DNA of 64,000 nt. Origin: Thermodesulfobacteriota bacterium (lineage in GTDB: Bacteria > Desulfobacterota > UBA8473). The position numbers were made by a program, and so were the translations under genes. Position 1 is the stretch's first letter. Each line of letters opens with the position of its first letter. The DNA lies in the NCBI GenBank assembly GCA_040757775.1, contig JBFLWQ010000009.1, positions 1 to 64,000 of the forward strand, read 5' to 3'. Positions 16,043 to 25,000 of this stretch are shown in pieces. The notes under the pieces are model-generated. The model worked only from the letters and a program-made list of their open reading frames with translations, did not search any database and was not told the origin of the DNA.

Positions 16043-17713
16043 ATGAAGATTAAAGATATGTTAAGAGGTATCATAAATAACGCTTTGTCTGATTGTGTTC
16101 GAAAGGGATTACTGAGAATAAAATCTATTCCCGATATAGAGTTGGAAAGCCCTAAGATTCAAGAACATGGGGACTTTTCTACCAATGTTGCCATGATTCT
16201 GGCTTCTGAGGAGAAAAGTTCTCCCAGGCTGATTGCCAGTAGTATCGCTGAGAGTATAAGAGATAAGGGTAATGTTTTGGCTAAAGTAGAGATAGCCGGA
16301 CCCGGATTCATTAATTTTTTCATAACCAATGACTATTGGCGCAATTCCCTGAAGGAGATCGAAATACTGGGGGATCGTTACGGAAAAAGTGAAGCAGGGG
16401 AAGGGAAAAAGGTTCAGGTAGAATTTGTCAGTGCAAACCCCACCGGCCCCCTTCATATCGGGCATGGAAGGGGAGCTGCTGTAGGTGATGCCCTTGCAAA
16501 TATCCTGAAAGTGGTAGGTTATAAAGTAGTTAAAGAATATTACATCAATGATACAGGAAATCAAATGGACACCCTTGGAAGGTCAGTTTTCTTGCGTTAT
16601 CTCCAACTCTTAGGCAGGGATATTGATCTGCCATCAGAGTGCTACCAGGGTGAATATATAGTCGATATAGCAAATGATATTATAGCTAAACAAGGGGATA
16701 AATACCTGGATAAACCAGATAGTGAAGTTATCTCAGATTTTGCTGTTTATGCCGCTGATTCTATTCTTGAGGGGATAAAAGAGGATTTAAGGAATTTTGG
16801 AGTAAAATTTGATGTATGGTCTAGTGAAAAAATACTCTTTGAGAACAACAAAATATCAGAAGTAACTGAGGAGCTCAAAAAGAAGGGGTATATCTACCAG
16901 AAGGATGGGGCTTTCTGGTTTAGAACCACAGCGTTTGGAGATGAAAAGGACAGGGTTGTGATAAGGGCTAATGGTCAGCCTACTTATTTTGCGTCTGATA
17001 TAGCCTATCACAGAGACAAATTGGAACGTAAATTTGATATGATTGTAAACATCTGGGGGGCAGATCACCATGGTTATGTCCCACGTATGCAATCAGTAAT
17101 CCAGGCACTGGGAGGTAATAAAGAGATATTGAAAGTCATCTTGGTGCAACTGGTAAACCTCGTGAGAAACGGCCAACAGGTGGCTATGTCTACTCGGTCT
17201 GGAGAATTTGATACATTAAAAGAGGTATTGCTGGAGGTGGGCAAGGATGCGGCCAGGTATTTTTTCCTGATGCGCAGTTCCGACAGTCAGCTGGATTTTG
17301 ACCTGGAATTGGCAAAAAAACAGAACAATGAAAATCCTGTCTATTATGTTCAATATGCGCATGCCAGAATCTGCAGCATCTTAAGGTTTGCAGAGGAACA
17401 AGGATTAAATATTCCAGGGTTTGAAGATGTGGCAATTGACCTTTTAACTCTACCTCAGGAATTAACGCTAATAAAACACCTATTGGGGTACCCTGAAGTC
17501 ACAGAAGGAAGTGCTTTCTCTCTGGAGCCCCATAGAATAACAGTTTATTTGAATGACTTAGCCAGTAATCTCCATAGTTATTATAATAAGAACAGGGTAC
17601 TATCAGATGACCTGCCCCTGACCATGGCAAGGTTGTATCTTGTGAAGATGATTAAGATAGTTTTAAATAATGCCTTAACCCTTTTGGGTGTGCATGCTCC
17701 TGAAAGAATGTGA
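16043..17713 (+). CDS. argS: Arginyl-tRNA synthetase
   Basis: Charges tRNA-Arg. At 556 residues it has normal length for this class I enzyme. The N-terminal tRNA-recognition (Add1-like) domain is followed by SANPTGPLHIGHGRGAAVGD with the HIGH motif. A degenerate second signature occurs at VAMSTRSGEF, as usual for ArgRS that lack a canonical KMSKS. The C-terminal DALR-like anticodon-binding domain ends in a YLVKMIKIVLNNAL helix. Thirteen bases separate it from the SPOR gene, suggesting an operon. Confidence 0.95.
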   Translation: MKIKDMLRGIINNALSDCVRKGLLRIKSIPDIELESPKIQEHGDFSTNVAMILASEEKSSPRLIASSIAESIRDKGNVLAKVEIAGPGFINFFITNDYWRNSLKEIEILGDRYGKSEAGEGKKVQVEFVSANPTGPLHIGHGRGAAVGDALANILKVVGYKVVKEYYINDTGNQMDTLGRSVFLRYLQLLGRDIDLPSECYQGEYIVDIANDIIAKQGDKYLDKPDSEVISDFAVYAADSILEGIKEDLRNFGVKFDVWSSEKILFENNKISEVTEELKKKGYIYQKDGAFWFRTTAFGDEKDRVVIRANGQPTYFASDIAYHRDKLERKFDMIVNIWGADHHGYVPRMQSVIQALGGNKEILKVILVQLVNLVRNGQQVAMSTRSGEFDTLKEVLLEVGKDAARYFFLMRSSDSQLDFDLELAKKQNNENPVYYVQYAHARICSILRFAEEQGLNIPGFEDVAIDLLTLPQELTLIKHLLGYPEVTEGSAFSLEPHRITVYLNDLASNLHSYYNKNRVLSDDLPLTMARLYLVKMIKIVLNNALTLLGVHAPERM

Positions 17714-17726
17714 TAAGACAAGGACG

Positions 17727-18380
17727 ATGGAAACTAAAAAACTCTTGACCTTTATGTTAATAGGGATAACCTTTGCCTTTGTTCTTGTATTTATGCTGGG
17801 TTTTACGGCAAGCAAAGGATTTTCTCAAAACCAACAGGGGGGGATAAGAGCTGAAGGCTCTACAGGGGTGGAAAAATATGGGAAAAATAGAATTCCCTCG
17901 AAGATGAAAAGTAATCCGAGGAAAGACCATTCCGACATAGAATTGACCTTCTATCAAACTCTTCTTGAAAAAGAAGGTATCCCTCCCGAACAGACTGAAA
18001 AGACAAATAAATCCTCTCAAATTGAAAAACAGGTAGAACAGAAGAAACCCTCCCAAACTGGAAAGCAGCTAGAGCAGAAGAAACCGTTGGAAATAAAACA
18101 GAGAGTTTCTAAAGAAGTAAAAGAGAACACTAAATCTTTCAGAGGATATGCTGTACAGGTTGGGGCATTTCCTAAGAAAGAACATGCCAGAAAAATGGCG
18201 AATAAGCTGAAAAAAAAGGGTTATCCTGTATATATAGTCTCATCAAATATACCGATGAAGGGGATGTGGCATAGGGTGAGGGTTGGCCATTTTCAAGACC
18301 TTAAAAAGGCAAAAAAATTTGGTTTAACTATTGAAATGAAAGAAAGGCTTCCAACCCATATCACATTTGTATCAGAGTGA
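17727..18380 (+). CDS. SPOR-domain membrane protein
   Basis: Encodes 217 residues from ATG 17727; in-frame GTG 17688 and ATG 17694 lie inside argS. One transmembrane helix (LLTFMLIGITFAFVLVFMLG) is followed by a low-complexity Lys/Glu/Gln linker with repeated KKPSQTGKQLEQ-type units. The last 75 residues are a SPOR domain (GYAVQVGAFPKKEHARKMAN). SPOR domains bind denuded peptidoglycan at division septa, so a periplasmic cell-division or wall-remodelling role is likely. The argS-SPOR neighbourhood is common in deltaproteobacteria. Confidence 0.85.
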   Translation: METKKLLTFMLIGITFAFVLVFMLGFTASKGFSQNQQGGIRAEGSTGVEKYGKNRIPSKMKSNPRKDHSDIELTFYQTLLEKEGIPPEQTEKTNKSSQIEKQVEQKKPSQTGKQLEQKKPLEIKQRVSKEVKENTKSFRGYAVQVGAFPKKEHARKMANKLKKKGYPVYIVSSNIPMKGMWHRVRVGHFQDLKKAKKFGLTIEMKERLPTHITFVSE

Positions 18381-18443
18381 GGCTTTCGCATGTAAGTCGT
18401 GAATCGTAAGTCATAAGTAGAATATTATCAGGAAAGGATAAAG

Positions 18444-19742
18444 ATGGAGGAGCTATTAAAAAAAATCAGGAGTAAAACTGCTAAAATTGCCGTTATTGGC
18501 ATTGGTTATGTAGGTTTACCTCTGGCAATTGAGTTTGCCAAAGAGGGATTTGACGTCACAGGGATAGATACTGATCCAAGAAAGGTGGAGGCTATAAATA
18601 GCGGAAGTTCTTACATACGTGATGTTGAAAAAGAGGAACTAATACCCTTGGTTCAGAGTCGGAGGCTACGCGCAACCCTTGACTATTCCCTTTTAAAGGA
18701 TATAGATGCCATATCTATCTGTGTCCCCACCCCTCTTAACAAAACAAAGGACCCTGATGTTTCATATATCCTGGATGCTGCCAATAAGATATCAAAATTT
18801 ATCCATGCTAAACAATTAATTGTATTAGAAAGCACTACTTATCCAGGGACAACAAGGGAGTTGATTCTGCCTATACTCAAAGAGACGGGATTAAAGGTAG
18901 GTGAAGATTTTTACCTTGCTTTTTCTCCTGAACGAATTGATCCTGGTAATAAATTTTATAAGACCAGAAATACACCAAAGATAGTAGCAGGCATTACACC
19001 AAAATGTACTGAAGTGGCTGAGCTTCTCTATCAGCAGGTTATAGATACTATAGTAACGGTTTCCTCTACAGAAACCGCTGAGGTCGTAAAGTTACTGGAA
19101 AATACGTTTCGCAGCGTTAACATTGCTCTGGTGAACGAGGTTGCCATTATATGTAATAAACTAAAATTGAATGTCTGGGAAGTTATCGAAGCTGCTGCTA
19201 CCAAGCCTTTCGGATATATGCCTTTCTATCCAGGGCCTGGACTGGGCGGACATTGCCTGCCTATAGACCCTTCCTATCTATCCTGGAAACTGAGAACCCT
19301 GGATTATAGGGCAAGATTTATTGAATTAGCAGGTGAGATAAATACAGAAATGCCTTACTTTGTAACCAACAAAATAATAGATGGTTTGAATAGATCCATG
19401 AAGAGTGTCAATGGCTCTAATATCTTAGTCTTAGGGGTGGCATACAAGAAGGACATCGACGATATCCGGGAATCCCCCGCCCTGGATATAATAAAGATCC
19501 TCAAAGAAAAGGGGGCAGAAGTAATATTTAATGACCCCAACGTCCCATTTATAAAGACCGATGAACTTAAGATGTCATCCGTGGTCATTAATGAAGAACT
19601 ATTGAAAAAAATGGACTGTGTAGTAATTACTACTGATCATAGTGGCTATAATTGGCAATGGATTACCAAAAATGCCAATCTCATAGTTGACACAAGAAAT
19701 GCAACCAGAGGAATAAATACAGAGAAGATAATCAGACTCTAG
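18444..19742 (+). CDS. Nucleotide sugar dehydrogenase (UDP-GlcNAc/ManNAc 6-dehydrogenase type)
   Basis: Encodes 432 residues. The NAD-binding Rossmann fold AVIGIGYVGLPLAIEFA is followed by VESTTYPGTT-like ESTTYPGTT, SPERIDPGN and the central helix with NTFRSVNIALVNE. The active-site Cys lies in GLGGHCLPIDP near residue 268. The C-terminal UDP-binding domain has GVAYKKDIDDIRESPA. The subfamily pattern matches WbpA/WecC-like enzymes that oxidise UDP-N-acetylhexosamines to uronic acids for surface polysaccharide. AGGAAAGGA precedes the ATG. No other polysaccharide genes are adjacent. Confidence 0.9.
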   Translation: MEELLKKIRSKTAKIAVIGIGYVGLPLAIEFAKEGFDVTGIDTDPRKVEAINSGSSYIRDVEKEELIPLVQSRRLRATLDYSLLKDIDAISICVPTPLNKTKDPDVSYILDAANKISKFIHAKQLIVLESTTYPGTTRELILPILKETGLKVGEDFYLAFSPERIDPGNKFYKTRNTPKIVAGITPKCTEVAELLYQQVIDTIVTVSSTETAEVVKLLENTFRSVNIALVNEVAIICNKLKLNVWEVIEAAATKPFGYMPFYPGPGLGGHCLPIDPSYLSWKLRTLDYRARFIELAGEINTEMPYFVTNKIIDGLNRSMKSVNGSNILVLGVAYKKDIDDIRESPALDIIKILKEKGAEVIFNDPNVPFIKTDELKMSSVVINEELLKKMDCVVITTDHSGYNWQWITKNANLIVDTRNATRGINTEKIIRL

Positions 19743-19747
19743 CAATA

Positions 19748-19812
19748 TTGATGAACTCGTAAAAAGTCAGGAAACCCTCTCTCTTGTCATTCTGGCGGAA
19801 GCCGGAATCCAG
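19748..19812. repeat. Composite repeat remnant: half of family A plus half of a GTCATTC family
   Basis: TTGATGAACTCGTAAAAAGT (19748-19767) is the end motif of the element at 7239. It is followed at 19786 by GTCATTCTGGCGGAAGCCGG and AATCCAG, the left half of the family seen at 61407. Neither half has its opposite arm here. Confidence 0.5.
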
Positions 19813-19888
19813 TAATTTCAAGCAGTATCTATCAAGTAATTAACAATAACGCCCCCAAATAAATATTAAGCCCCTCTAACTCACAACA

Positions 19889-21241
19889 TCAATAAAGGCT
19901 GAATATCTTTACCCCTAGAGCGGCAAGGAAACCGACAAGAGTAGAGAGACCTACTATAGTGCCTCCTCCCTGCTCGAAGGCCTCAGGAAGCATGGTTTCT
20001 GCAATCATGGTAAGCATGGCTCCAGCAGCTAGCCCTTCGATTCCAGAAATAAAATATCGCAGAGCTCCTTCCGGATGTGCCGGAAAAAGCAAAGTTCCTA
20101 TCAGGGCTCCCATGCCTGTCATCACGCAAAGGGACATCCACATCCAGAAGATCTTCATGAAACTCGAGCCCTGTCTCTTCATCGTGACAGCGCTTGACAT
20201 TGCTTCCGGCAGATTAGCAAGAAATACACCGACGATAAAAGCTAAGCTTATCGTGGTACCCGATGCCGCTGCAATAACAACAAGCATACCGATGACAAGA
20301 GATTCGGGAATGCCATCAAGCGCTATGCCTAGCCAGATGGCAAGAGCCGCACCTCCGCTGGCACGCTCCTTTATTTCATGGTGGAGATCCCTTTCAGTAA
20401 CAGGGATAGTAAGCCTGGCCAGATTTCTCAGGGCACTCTTTTCCCAGGCTTTAGCCTTCCCAACCAGAATACTGTCTTTTGCCTCTATGTCATAGAGTCG
20501 TTCTTTTATCATCCTGCTGCAGGCATCTCTGAGGGCAGGAGAGTGTTTTATCAATTGTTCAAACTCGGACTTGTGAATAGTACATGTCTCGATATCTGTT
20601 ATTGCACGTACGGTGGCGGTCCTGGGCATGTCCGAAATGAGGGCAATCTCACCGAAAGTGTTCCCCTCCCCAAGTTCCGCAATTAACTTGGTATCTGTCT
20701 CTGATTCGCGAATAATCTGAACATTGCCCTTGACAATAAAATAAAGTTCCGAAGCGATGTCTCCCTGCTTGAAAATCGTTTCACCGGCATGGAATTTCAT
20801 GGTCTTTAAATGAGGAATAAGTTTAACGAATTCTTCAGCTGGGAGTAACTGAAGAATCTCGATTTTGCTCAGTGCCCGGATCATATTCCTTGCTCTGCCC
20901 CGTTTGATCTTCAGTATATGTTTTTCTATGAGTGAAGGCTTTCGAAGAAAGGCACCTCTATTATTTAGAAGCTGGTTGAGAAGCTCGAAGAGAAGGCCGC
21001 CAAAAATAGCACCAATCATCGTTGCCAGGATAATTCGGACATCATGGGCATTATGTGAAATGTGTAATGAATGGGAGAAAAGCTCAATGGTAAGCGCAAA
21101 TAAAAGCGCTCCTCCGCCAAATGCCATAAGAGATGAGGTAACCTTCTTTGACGGACTTGACCATAATCCAATAATTGCGCCAAGTGGTAAAGAAACAGCA
21201 CTAATACAACCCCATATTAATGCGGCAATCATTACTTTCAC
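19889..21241 (-). CDS. ZIP-family metal transporter with an inserted cyclic-nucleotide-binding domain
   Basis: Encodes 450 residues. Two to three transmembrane helices (about 1-90; LPLGAIIGLW, FGGGALLFALTIELFSHSL) are followed by a cytoplasmic insert. The insert carries a Crp-type cNMP-binding domain (about 125-240) with AGETIFKQGDIASELYFIVK, GEGNTFGEIALISDMPRTAT. After about residue 285 the membrane part resumes with the ZIP motifs ALDGIPESLVIG and NLPEAMSSAV, then MIAETMLPEAFEQGG. ZIP proteins carry Zn, Fe or Mn ions. The DGIPES site replaces the more common HNxPEG. The insert suggests gating by a nucleotide or simple tethering; ligand is unknown. Confidence 0.8.
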   Translation of the reverse strand: MKVMIAALIWGCISAVSLPLGAIIGLWSSPSKKVTSSLMAFGGGALLFALTIELFSHSLHISHNAHDVRIILATMIGAIFGGLLFELLNQLLNNRGAFLRKPSLIEKHILKIKRGRARNMIRALSKIEILQLLPAEEFVKLIPHLKTMKFHAGETIFKQGDIASELYFIVKGNVQIIRESETDTKLIAELGEGNTFGEIALISDMPRTATVRAITDIETCTIHKSEFEQLIKHSPALRDACSRMIKERLYDIEAKDSILVGKAKAWEKSALRNLARLTIPVTERDLHHEIKERASGGAALAIWLGIALDGIPESLVIGMLVVIAAASGTTISLAFIVGVFLANLPEAMSSAVTMKRQGSSFMKIFWMWMSLCVMTGMGALIGTLLFPAHPEGALRYFISGIEGLAAGAMLTMIAETMLPEAFEQGGGTIVGLSTLVGFLAALGVKIFSLY

Positions 21242-21319
21242 GGTTTATACTCCGTATTTGGGTGATGGATATGGGGGTGGATATGGGGTCAAATCTTTAT
21301 CCTTGACTTAGTTGCGTTT

Positions 21320-21440
21320 TTATTCACCTCCGCCACCCCGTTTCAATAAATCCTCCCTTTTTACTCCCATCTGTTTACAGGTTACACGTATTATCTTTTC
21401 TGGCTCGACTTGTCCCAGTATCTGCTTCTTATACTTCTCG
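21320..21440 (-). pseudogene. C-terminal relic of a REP-associated transposase-like gene
   Basis: The minus strand reads SEKYKKQILGQVEPEK, then IIRVTCKQMGVKREDLLKRG and a stop at 21320-21322. This resembles the helix-turn-helix tail found after REP-associated tyrosine transposases. No transposase core is present. The downstream sequence (rc of about 21270-21310) has the AAGATTTGACCCC phrase and a duplicated GGATATGGGG (21267-21288), which I associate with such elements. The upstream end overlaps the lipocalin-like gene's last codons. Confidence 0.4.
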
Positions 21441-21863
21441 CTCCCAAACGAAAATTCCAGTGACTGTCGTGCCAGCCGCTGGTATGGGCGGGGTTTTGAG
21501 TGTCAAGCGATTGCCAGAAAACTCGAAAAACCTTTTCTGGTCTTGACCCACCCAGTTCGGAAAGTGGCTGCCTCTGACGCGATGGGTGACTGTACCTTCT
21601 TCCTCATCAACTTCATAGATGCCGAAGTAAGCCGTGTATCCATCAAAAGCTGCCTTGATTTCTTCCGCCGTACCTTTTCGAATGCTACCAGATACGAAAA
21701 TCGGGCGGTCCGGGTTCATGATTTGGGCAGACATATGCCCATGCTCATTATAGATGAGCATTCCAATGGCTTCCTTGCCATAAGGGTATGCTGTGCTTCC
21801 ATCTGATCGCTTGAATTCGGATGTAACAAGTTTCCAAACGCCGACAAAGTTATCTTTGACCAT
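21429..21863 (-). CDS. Lipocalin-like domain protein
   Basis: Encodes 144 residues from ATG 21863, where AAGGAGG is well placed; the longer reading to 21947 lacks such a site. The features FVGVWKLVTSEFKRSDGS, GMLIYNEHGHMSAQIM and a closing LTLKTPP...FVWEREV strand are those of the lipocalin-like family (single beta-barrel). There is no signal peptide, so it is probably cytoplasmic. A ligand cannot be named. It is monocistronic between a transposase relic and the slipin gene. Confidence 0.72.
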   Translation of the reverse strand: MVKDNFVGVWKLVTSEFKRSDGSTAYPYGKEAIGMLIYNEHGHMSAQIMNPDRPIFVSGSIRKGTAEEIKAAFDGYTAYFGIYEVDEEEGTVTHRVRGSHFPNWVGQDQKRFFEFSGNRLTLKTPPIPAAGTTVTGIFVWEREV

Positions 21864-21999
21864 AGGTAGCCTCCTTTTTCTTGATGGGCTAGAAAACCTG
21901 GTTGCAATCCCGTAGCCTTCCTCGTTTGCGCTCTGCTTGCCTAACAATGTTATTAAGCGACAAAACGAGTGTAGCAGAAATAGGCTTTTTTATAAAATT

Positions 22000-22752
22000 C
22001 TACTTCTCTTTATCTACCAGCTTCAAGAACGGTTTAAACAGGTCAATGGGAATAGGGAAAATGGTTGTTGAATTGTTCTCTGCTGCAATCTGGTTCAGGG
22101 TCTGAAGGTATCTAAGCTGCAGAGACATGGGTTCTGTTTCCATAAGGGCTGCCGCCTCAATCAGTTTCTGAGCAGCCTGATACTCACCCTCGGCATTAAT
22201 GATCTTTGCCCGCCGTTCCCTCTCTGCTTCCGCCTGTTTGGCTATGGCACGTTTCATCTCCTCAGGCAGGTCAATATGTTTGATTTCAACCAACGTTACC
22301 TTAATCCCCCAGGGATCGGTACTGCGATCCAGGATTTCCTGCAGGCTCAGATTGATCTTTTCCCGTTCCGATAGAATTTCATCCAGTTCCACCTGACCGC
22401 AGACACTCCTCAAGGTCGTCTGGGCAAGCTGAGAGGTCGCATAGAGGAAGTTCTCTACCTCTACGACAGCCTTATTGGAGTCCATGACCCGAAAATAGAC
22501 AACAGCATTTACCTTAACTGAGACGTTGTCTTTGGTAATTACATCCTGGGGAGGGACATCCATAGTAACCAGCCTTAAACTGACCTTCTGCATCTTATCA
22601 ACAATTGGAATCAAGATTATCAATCCAGGGCCTTTTGTGGCAATTAACCTCCCCAGACGAAAGATGACACCTCGTTCATACTCGTTTAACACCTTCACAG
22701 CACTTGCCAGAATAATAAACAGAAAAACAGCCAATACAACCCATCCAATCAT
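22000..22752 (-). CDS. Slipin (stomatin-like SPFH membrane protein)
   Basis: Encodes 250 residues. One N-terminal membrane helix ([18 protein letters not shown]) is followed by [13 protein letters not shown], the SPFH domain opening, and [20 protein letters not shown], the coiled-coil helix typical of slipins. It oligomerises in membrane microdomains. It lies 31 bases downstream of the NfeD-like protease gene on the same strand; this stomatin-NfeD pair is a known conserved operon in bacteria and archaea, where the protease cleaves the stomatin C-terminus. GGGAGG precedes the ATG. Confidence 0.92.
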   Translation of the reverse strand: MIGWVVLAVFLFIILASAVKVLNEYERGVIFRLGRLIATKGPGLIILIPIVDKMQKVSLRLVTMDVPPQDVITKDNVSVKVNAVVYFRVMDSNKAVVEVENFLYATSQLAQTTLRSVCGQVELDEILSEREKINLSLQEILDRSTDPWGIKVTLVEIKHIDLPEEMKRAIAKQAEAERERRAKIINAEGEYQAAQKLIEAAALMETEPMSLQLRYLQTLNQIAAENNSTTIFPIPIDLFKPFLKLVDKEK

Positions 22753-22783
22753 ATAAAACCTCCCTTTTCAAAGTGTTGAAAAA

Positions 22784-24088
22784 CTAAACTAATCTTTCCA
22801 CCTTCAACCTAAGATTGTCCATCTTTAAAACTCTAACCTTTTCTCCCTCTGAAATAACTTCATCGCTGTAGGCATTCCAATGCTCTCCATGTATAAAAAC
22901 CTTACCTTCCTGTAATATTTCTGTTTTAGCAGTCCCAATTTCCCCTATTAATCCTTCCATCCCGGTTGTAGGCTTGGAGACATAAGCCTTGAATGCCAGG
23001 GTTACAGAGAGGATAAACAGGGCTGAAGTGCCTAGAATTACAGGAATGAGCACAGACCATGATACCCGCAAATACGGGACAGGGGATTCAAACAACATCA
23101 GAGAACCTAAAAGCATTGAGGCAATACCTCCAATGGTTAAGAGCCCGAAACTCGTTACCTTAACTTCAGCAATAAAAAGTATTATAGCCAGGACTATTAA
23201 AAGGATTCCGGCATAGTTTATGGGCAGGGTCTGAAAGGCAAAAAATGCCAGGATTAAACTAATAGCTCCAATTACTCCTGGAAAGATAACACCAGGATGT
23301 GCCAGCTCGAAATACAACCCTAGAAACCCTATCATCATCAAGACATAGGCAATGTTAGGGTTACTCAGTGTATTAAGTATATTGTGACGGATACCCATAT
23401 TGATGAAGACAGGCTTTACGTTTTTTGTATTCAACGTGAAGGTGCCCTTTTCAGTCTTAACCTGTTTTCCGTTAATCTCCTCAAGAAGGGTTTTAATATC
23501 TGGAGCTATTAAGTCAATTACATTTAGCTTTAGTGCCTCTTTTTCAGTAATGGATACACTCTTCCTCACTGCCTCTTCTGCCCATCTGATATTTCTACCC
23601 CTTTTTTCTGCAATGCTTTTGATATATGCCGCAGCATCATTTACCACCTTTTTTTCCATTTCCTTGTCTATCTTTTGGCCACCCATAGTAACGGGGTGAG
23701 CTGCTCCAATGTTTGTTCCCGGAGCCATAGCGGCGATATTGCTGGCCAGTGTTATCATTACTCCTGCTGATGCTGCCCTTGCCCCGCCGGGAGAAACATA
23801 TACAATAATGGGTATGTCAGCACTCAACATATCCTTTACTATTTTACGCATTGAGAGGTCTAGACCACCCGGAGTATCGAGCTGGATGATTAAACATTCT
23901 GCCCCGTCCTTTGACGACCTTTCTATAATTTCTGCGATGAACTCTACAACCACTGGATTTATTATACTATCTATTTTGGCAACGTTTACATGAGGACTTT
24001 TAGCTGAAGCAAAGGGAATTAAGTATAGTGAGAAAACAATAAAGGGGGCTATTAGCAGTACGGTATGGTAAAGTCTTCTATTAATCAT
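22784..24088 (-). CDS. NfeD-like membrane serine protease
   Basis: Encodes 434 residues. Signal peptide (LLIAPFIVFSLYLIPFASA), then a ClpP-like domain with IQLDTPGGLDLSMRKI and PGGARAASAGVMITLAS, in which the Ser of AASAG is the expected nucleophile. Four to five membrane helices follow (about 235-350), then a C-terminal OB-fold NfeD domain (GLIGEIGTAKTEI). Full-length form of the family. The partner slipin gene follows immediately. It probably acts in membrane protein quality control. Confidence 0.9.
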   Translation of the reverse strand: MINRRLYHTVLLIAPFIVFSLYLIPFASAKSPHVNVAKIDSIINPVVVEFIAEIIERSSKDGAECLIIQLDTPGGLDLSMRKIVKDMLSADIPIIVYVSPGGARAASAGVMITLASNIAAMAPGTNIGAAHPVTMGGQKIDKEMEKKVVNDAAAYIKSIAEKRGRNIRWAEEAVRKSVSITEKEALKLNVIDLIAPDIKTLLEEINGKQVKTEKGTFTLNTKNVKPVFINMGIRHNILNTLSNPNIAYVLMMIGFLGLYFELAHPGVIFPGVIGAISLILAFFAFQTLPINYAGILLIVLAIILFIAEVKVTSFGLLTIGGIASMLLGSLMLFESPVPYLRVSWSVLIPVILGTSALFILSVTLAFKAYVSKPTTGMEGLIGEIGTAKTEILQEGKVFIHGEHWNAYSDEVISEGEKVRVLKMDNLRLKVERLV

Positions 24089-24196
24089 GGTATTTCAAGT
24101 TATGTGCCTAAAGTTATTTAAAATGAAAATTCCTATACAATATATTTAGCTGGTGAAAAGGGTTCGAGGATTAAAGGATTCTAGGGTTCAAGCATC

Positions 24197-25000
24197 TCAC
24201 TCGAATCCCTGCCCCCTTGATCCCTTAAACCCTCTTGATAGATACTCTTTCTGAATCATCTGCATATCTTCCCAGACAAACCGCTTGAAATTGGGGTTTC
24301 GGAGTAAGAAAGCAGGGTGATAAGTAGGAATGAGTTTAATCCCGCTATAACTGTGGAATCTCCCCCTCAGTTTAGAGATTTTTTCGTTCGTTTTAAGCAG
24401 GGTTTGCGCAGCAAATGTACCCAGGGCACATATAATCTCAGGCTTGATTGCCTGGATTTGTTTGGTTAAGAATGGCTCGCATGCCTTTATTTCATCCGGC
24501 TCAGGGTTTCTATTTCCGGGCGGACGGCACTTGATTATATTGGCTATATAAACCTCTTTTCGATTCAAATTTATTGCATTTATAATCCTTGTAAGTAGCT
24601 GACCAGCCTTACCTACGAAGGGTTCTCCTCTTATATCTTCATCCTGACCAGGCCCTTCTCCCACAAAGAGCAATTTGGCACTCTCGTTGCCTGTCCCAAA
24701 GACTATGTTTCTTCTGCCGGAATGGAGCTTACAGCGTTTACAACCAACAAGTTCTTCCCTGATAGCTTCCAAAATCATCAAATTGCCTGCCTGTCTGCCA
24801 CAGGCAGATGCCGACAGGTCTTCACAAATTCCAATGCCTGAATCATGACTACTTAAAACTCTATGCTTGCCTGCGCTATCTGTCCTTTCAGGAAAGGTTG
24901 GGAACCCTTCGATGCCTATATCCTTTTGGTAATTCAGATATTCTCTAAGATCAAGTACGATTTCCCTGAAATCTTGAAGCAGACTTTTTTGACTAATCAT
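24197..25000 (-). CDS. Family 4 uracil-DNA glycosylase (Fe-S)
   Basis: Encodes 267 residues. Removes uracil from DNA. GCKRCKLHSGRRN starts the 4Fe-4S cysteine set, continued by KCRPPGNRNP and EIKACEP. Motif 1 is VGEGPGQDED, the C-terminal motif is HPAFLLR. About 95 residues precede the core, longer than minimal family 4 enzymes. This part includes ASACGRQAGN, encoded by an imperfect palindrome (about 24784-24818). The start overlaps the coaBC stop by 8 bases, so the two are coupled. Confidence 0.88.
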   Translation of the reverse strand: MISQKSLLQDFREIVLDLREYLNYQKDIGIEGFPTFPERTDSAGKHRVLSSHDSGIGICEDLSASACGRQAGNLMILEAIREELVGCKRCKLHSGRRNIVFGTGNESAKLLFVGEGPGQDEDIRGEPFVGKAGQLLTRIINAINLNRKEVYIANIIKCRPPGNRNPEPDEIKACEPFLTKQIQAIKPEIICALGTFAAQTLLKTNEKISKLRGRFHSYSGIKLIPTYHPAFLLRNPNFKRFVWEDMQMIQKEYLSRGFKGSRGQGFE

